7,820 nucleotides of DNA from a bacterium (GTDB taxonomy: Bacteria > Chloroflexota > Dehalococcoidia > Tepidiformales > Tepidiformaceae), in assembly GCA_945861295.1 (NCBI GenBank), contig CAMAUF010000085.1, forward strand, positions 1 through 7,820. Direction: 5' to 3'. Positions 5,373 through 7,820 of this stretch are shown here, piece after piece; the stretch's first letter is position 1; each line of letters opens with the position of its first letter. The notes beneath the pieces are model-generated. The model searched no databases and was not told where the DNA came from. It saw nothing but the letters and a program-made list of their open reading frames with translations. The translations under genes were made by a program, and so were the position numbers.

Positions 5373-6125
5373 TCATTCGGCTGGTTGCGCCGCCCCGGGC
5401 TTGATCGGCCGGACCCGGATCGGGGCGGGCGCCTGGGGCCCGCGTGTGCGGGCCAACACGAGGTAGGCCACAGCGCAGGCGACGATCAAGAGGGCTTCGG
5501 CGGCCGTCAGCGCGACCAGGATTAGGGTAGTTTCCTGCCAGAACTCCTCGGGAAACATCTGGATCAGCCGGTCGGTGCGAGGGTTCAGTTGCCAGAGGTC
5601 GTTCGAGAACACGACCTTATGGAACCGTTCCCACATCGCTTCGAAGCCGATAATCGCCAACACGCCGACCGCCCCGGCAAGGGCGGCCATGAGACCGATC
5701 CCGCAGATCGCTTCAACGGCGAGGCGGCGCAGCGAACGGGCGCGCGCCCAAAGGAAGACGCCAGCGATATACGCCAAGACGTAGGCCAACGATACCTCGT
5801 TGAGCCGGAAGACCGTCCGCATGAGCGACTTGACGTCCTTCATGTGTTCGACCTCGCGCTGGGAGAAAAGCGCCTCCTCTTCGCCGGCGCGGGTCACGCG
5901 GATGCGGAGCAGGTCGGCGTCGTCTTCGAAGTAATCGATGATCTCGGCGCCGGCGCGGTCGAGTTCGGCGAGGCTGAGGCCCGTCCGCTGGTCGGAATCA
6001 AACGTGCGGAAGCCCCGTTCATAGAGCCGTTGCTCGCCAGCGAGAAAGCGCACGTTCGCGGTAATCAGGAAGAGGGGGAGAGCCACGACGAAGCAGAGCG
6101 TGGCGATCCGTTGGATGAGTACCAT
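5373..6125 (-). CDS. DUF1461/TIGR01906 integral membrane protein, Lit (lipoprotein transacylase) family
   Basis: This is 250 residues with four likely membrane helices (about 4-22, 110-126, 138-161 and 198-225). The large loop after helix 1 holds FSQREVEHMKDVKSLM (around 87-102, His94). The second outer loop holds FHKVVFSNDLWQLNP and LIQMFPEEFW (around 168-196, His169). These are the hallmarks of the DUF1461/TIGR01906 family as I know it. Characterised Firmicute members (Lit) move an acyl chain within a diacylated lipoprotein to give the lyso-form, and use conserved extracytoplasmic histidines. Whether this homologue has that activity is inference. I chose the ATG at 6125 over an in-frame GTG at 6140: neither has a Shine-Dalgarno, and TATCCT sits 6 nt before the ATG. 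The C-terminal tail is Pro/Ala/Arg-rich. It is convergent with the cupin and divergent from the acyl-CoA synthetase. Confidence 0.75.
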   Translation of the reverse strand: MVLIQRIATLCFVVALPLFLITANVRFLAGEQRLYERGFRTFDSDQRTGLSLAELDRAGAEIIDYFEDDADLLRIRVTRAGEEEALFSQREVEHMKDVKSLMRTVFRLNEVSLAYVLAYIAGVFLWARARSLRRLAVEAICGIGLMAALAGAVGVLAIIGFEAMWERFHKVVFSNDLWQLNPRTDRLIQMFPEEFWQETTLILVALTAAEALLIVACAVAYLVLARTRGPQAPAPIRVRPIKPGAAQPAE

Positions 6126-6131
6126 TTCTTG

Positions 6132-6137
6132 AGGATA
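6132..6137 (-). promoter_or_regulatory. Candidate -10 box (TATCCT) for a leaderless Lit-family mRNA
   Basis: On the minus strand TATCCT ends 6 nt before the ATG at 6125, the same spacing as at cysM. No Shine-Dalgarno precedes the start. I see no good -35 at 16-18 nt. Confidence 0.45.
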
Positions 6138-6184
6138 CACTGGGCCGCCCGAACGCCGTCCGCGCCTGTTGACCGGGCCTTTGC

Positions 6185-6190
6185 TACGCT
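6185..6190 (+). promoter_or_regulatory. Extended -10 box (TGC-TACGCT) for the acyl-CoA synthetase gene
   Basis: TACGCT is preceded by TGC (6182-6184), giving a TGN extended -10, which often works without a -35. TTGACC at 6169-6174 is only 10 nt upstream, too close to serve as its -35. Transcription would begin near 6197, with a leader of about 39 nt. A Shine-Dalgarno GGAGAG (6224-6229) lies 6 nt before the TTG start at 6236. Confidence 0.45.
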
Positions 6191-6235
6191 GCGGAGGCCC
6201 CGATTCCCAGACAACTCACTTCCGGAGAGCGCCCC

Positions 6236-7675
6236 TTGAGCGACGCCGTGACCATCCCCGCCCTCGATTACGTCTTCCACCCACGATCGATCGCGATCGC
6301 CGGAGTTTCGGCGAAGGAGGGCCCGGGCTTCGGCGGCGGCGGCTTCGTTAGCTCGCTCCAAGAAGTGGGCTTTCGCGGCCCGATCTTCCTCATCCACCCG
6401 AGCGCGCCCGCGATCCGCGGGCTCCGCTGCTACCCGAGCCTACTCGATATCCCCGACGAGGTCGACTACTGCATCTCGTCCGTCCCGGCGCGGTTCGTCC
6501 CCGAGCTGCTCGAAGCTTGCATCACGAAGGGCGTCAAAGTCCTCCATCTCTTCACGGCCGGCTTCACCGAAACCGGCGACGCCGAGCGCGCGAAGATGGA
6601 GCAGGCCGTCGTCGCGCGGGCGCGGGAGGCGGGCATCCGGCTGATCGGACCCAACTGCATGGGCCTGTATGTCCCGAATGGGCGCTTGGCGATGATGGGC
6701 GGGCAGCCGGCCGAAGCGGGCCCGGTCGGCATGATCTCGCAATCGGGCATGAACGCTGGGGAGTTCGTCCGCTATGCCCTGCCGCGCGGCATCCGTTGCT
6801 CGAAGGTGATCAGTTTTGGCAACGGGGCGGACCTCAAAGCCGCCGACTTCTTCGACTACCTCGCCGACGACCCGGAGACCGAGATCATCGCGGCCTACCT
6901 CGAAGGAATCCAGGATGGGCCGCGCCTGGCGCGCGCCATCCGGAAAGCCGGGGCCGTTAAGCCGACGGTGATCCTCAAGTCCGGCCGCACGGCCGAAGGC
7001 TCGCGCGCGGCGAATTCGCACACCGCCTCGCTGGCGGGTTCGCTCCAGATCTTCGACGCGCTTTGCCGCCAGGCCGGCGCGATCCGGGTCGAAAGCGTCG
7101 AGGAACTGGTCGACATGGCCGTCACGTTCCGCTTCGTCAAGCGTGTGGCCGGGCCGAACGTGTGCGTGGTCGGCGGTGGCGGCGGCGCCAGCGTGCTCGC
7201 GGCGGACGACCTCGGGGCCGCCGGTTTGAAGCTGCCGCCGATCCTGCCGGAGGCCGCGGCGAAGCTCGCCAAGGTGACCCAGGAGGCTGGCACGAGTATC
7301 CGGAACCCGATCGACACGATGTCAATGTGGCAGCCCGGCGGCTTCGAAGGCACCTTACGGCCGGTGTTGGAGTCGGAAAACGTCGACATGGTCCTCTATC
7401 ACACGAGCTTCGGAATGGGGCCGGGCGCCCGATTCGGAAACGAACGCGACCGCAGCCGCGACAACGCGCTGGCGCTGGGCAAGCTGCAAGCTGAGTTCGG
7501 CAAGCCGATCGTGGTCGCGATCCGGCCCGCGACGACGGTCGAGGGATTCGCCTACTCCGAGGAGTTCCAGGAGTTTTGCTGGCGCAACGGCCTTGCGACG
7601 TACCCAAGCATCGCCCGCGCCGGGGCGAGCTTGGCGCGATTAGTGCGCTGGCAGGAGTCGCGCATCCCGGGCTAA
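6236..7675 (+). CDS. ADP-forming acyl-CoA synthetase, alpha-type subunit without ATP-grasp domain
   Basis: The 479 residues follow the ACD alpha layout. An N-terminal CoA-binding Rossmann domain (about 10-145) includes FHPRSIAIAGVS and IGPNCMGLY. A succinyl-CoA-ligase-like domain (about 160-295) has SQSGMNAG (168-175), FGNGADL and AAYLEGIQDG. A third ligase domain spans about 308-470 (GGGGG at 313-317, NPIDT at 357-361). His262 in SHTASLAG matches the histidine phosphorylated in this family; the common form is SHTGxLAG, so one glycine is Ala here. The enzyme class interconverts acyl-CoA, ADP and phosphate with acid, CoA and ATP, and needs an ATP-grasp beta part. That part is neither fused nor next door: the next gene begins 41 nt later and is unrelated. 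The start is TTG, supported by GGAGAG; a GTG four codons later is poorly spaced. Substrate is unknown. Confidence 0.85.
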   Translation: MSDAVTIPALDYVFHPRSIAIAGVSAKEGPGFGGGGFVSSLQEVGFRGPIFLIHPSAPAIRGLRCYPSLLDIPDEVDYCISSVPARFVPELLEACITKGVKVLHLFTAGFTETGDAERAKMEQAVVARAREAGIRLIGPNCMGLYVPNGRLAMMGGQPAEAGPVGMISQSGMNAGEFVRYALPRGIRCSKVISFGNGADLKAADFFDYLADDPETEIIAAYLEGIQDGPRLARAIRKAGAVKPTVILKSGRTAEGSRAANSHTASLAGSLQIFDALCRQAGAIRVESVEELVDMAVTFRFVKRVAGPNVCVVGGGGGASVLAADDLGAAGLKLPPILPEAAAKLAKVTQEAGTSIRNPIDTMSMWQPGGFEGTLRPVLESENVDMVLYHTSFGMGPGARFGNERDRSRDNALALGKLQAEFGKPIVVAIRPATTVEGFAYSEEFQEFCWRNGLATYPSIARAGASLARLVRWQESRIPG

Positions 7676-7678
7676 TCG

Positions 7679-7708
7679 TTGTGTCCCGGACTGCGCCCGG
7701 CGTATCGT
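7679..7708 (+). promoter_or_regulatory. Candidate promoter of the right-edge gene (leaderless)
   Basis: TTGTGT (7679-7684), 18 nt, then TATCGT (7703-7708). The -10 ends 7 nt before the ATG at 7716 and there is no Shine-Dalgarno, which fits a leaderless transcript separate from the preceding synthetase gene. Confidence 0.4.
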
Positions 7709-7715
7709 TTGTGGC

Positions 7716-7820
7716 ATGGAAACGCCCACGCTCATGACCCGTGCCGAAATCGAATCCGCCTACCCAGACGAATGGGTGGCCCTGGCCGATTGTGAACTCG
7801 ACGAGTCCTACCTGGTCTCG
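7716..7820 (+). CDS. Small acidic hypothetical protein, N-terminal 35 residues
   Basis: The gene runs off the right edge after 35 codons. The visible part reads METPTLMTRAEIESAYPDEW, then an acidic VALADCELDE segment. The pattern 'EIE..YP.EWV.L.D.E.D' recalls short uncharacterised proteins in which a strand-forming 'YP-x-EWV' segment is followed by a second strand. Such proteins often sit beside small retropepsin-like proteins in Chloroflexota and Cyanobacteria, but this is from memory and the visible piece is too short to assign a family. The start is supported by the -10-like box 7 nt upstream. An internal ATG at 7734 is a possible alternative. Confidence 0.55.
   Translation, partial: METPTLMTRAEIESAYPDEWVALADCELDESYLVS

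Noticed and set aside
6285..6300. CGATCGATCGCGATCG palindrome cluster containing GCGATCGC, like the cyanobacterial HIP1 repeat.
   Set aside because: It encodes the conserved RSIAIA strand of the CoA-binding domain, and I see only one copy.

Overview
The window is GC-rich, gene-dense bacterial chromosome. The best guess is Chloroflexota, probably class Dehalococcoidia (SAR202- or Tepidiforma-like). This rests on strong G/C third-position use, a Thr/Ala/Pro-rich tail on an exported protein, and the mix of an amidohydrolase-2 protein, an ADP-forming acyl-CoA synthetase subunit, a Lit-family membrane protein and a membrane-anchored DsbA-like protein. There is no marker gene, so the assignment is an inference. 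I see no mobile element, CRISPR array, tRNA or rRNA.

Layout. At the left edge is the N-terminal part of an amidohydrolase on the minus strand, running off the window (1-514). It has a good sigma-70-like promoter with a 15-bp palindrome just upstream of the -35. On the other side of that 224-bp divergent spacer is a coupled pair on the plus strand: homoserine kinase thrB (739-1650) and an SSAT-like GNAT acetyltransferase (1647-2129), overlapping by ATGA. After 159 bp without a gene comes a second coupled pair: a membrane-anchored DsbA-like oxidoreductase (2289-3233) and a single-pass exported protein with eight cysteines and a histidine cluster (3230-3946). A cysteine synthase of CysM type (3968-4912) follows 21 bp later and appears to have its own promoter. 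Next is a one-domain cupin (5017-5349). Convergent to it is a four-helix membrane protein of the DUF1461/Lit family (minus, 5373-6125). Divergent from that is an ADP-forming acyl-CoA synthetase alpha-type subunit without its ATP-grasp partner (6236-7675). A small acidic protein begins at 7716 and runs off the right edge.

How the genes may work together. The middle block has a sulfur and cell-envelope theme: a disulfide oxidoreductase, a likely exported thiol- and metal-rich client, a cysteine synthase and a possible lipoprotein-modifying membrane enzyme. The DsbA/Cys-His-rich pair is the most likely undescribed unit here.

Expression. Starts fall into two classes. The amidohydrolase, the DsbA-like gene, the cupin and the acyl-CoA synthetase have Shine-Dalgarno sequences. 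cysM, the Lit-family gene and the right-edge gene have none; instead a TACGCT, TATCCT or TATCGT hexamer sits 6-7 nt before the start codon, as expected for leaderless mRNAs. The downstream members of the two coupled pairs start inside the previous gene's stop codon.
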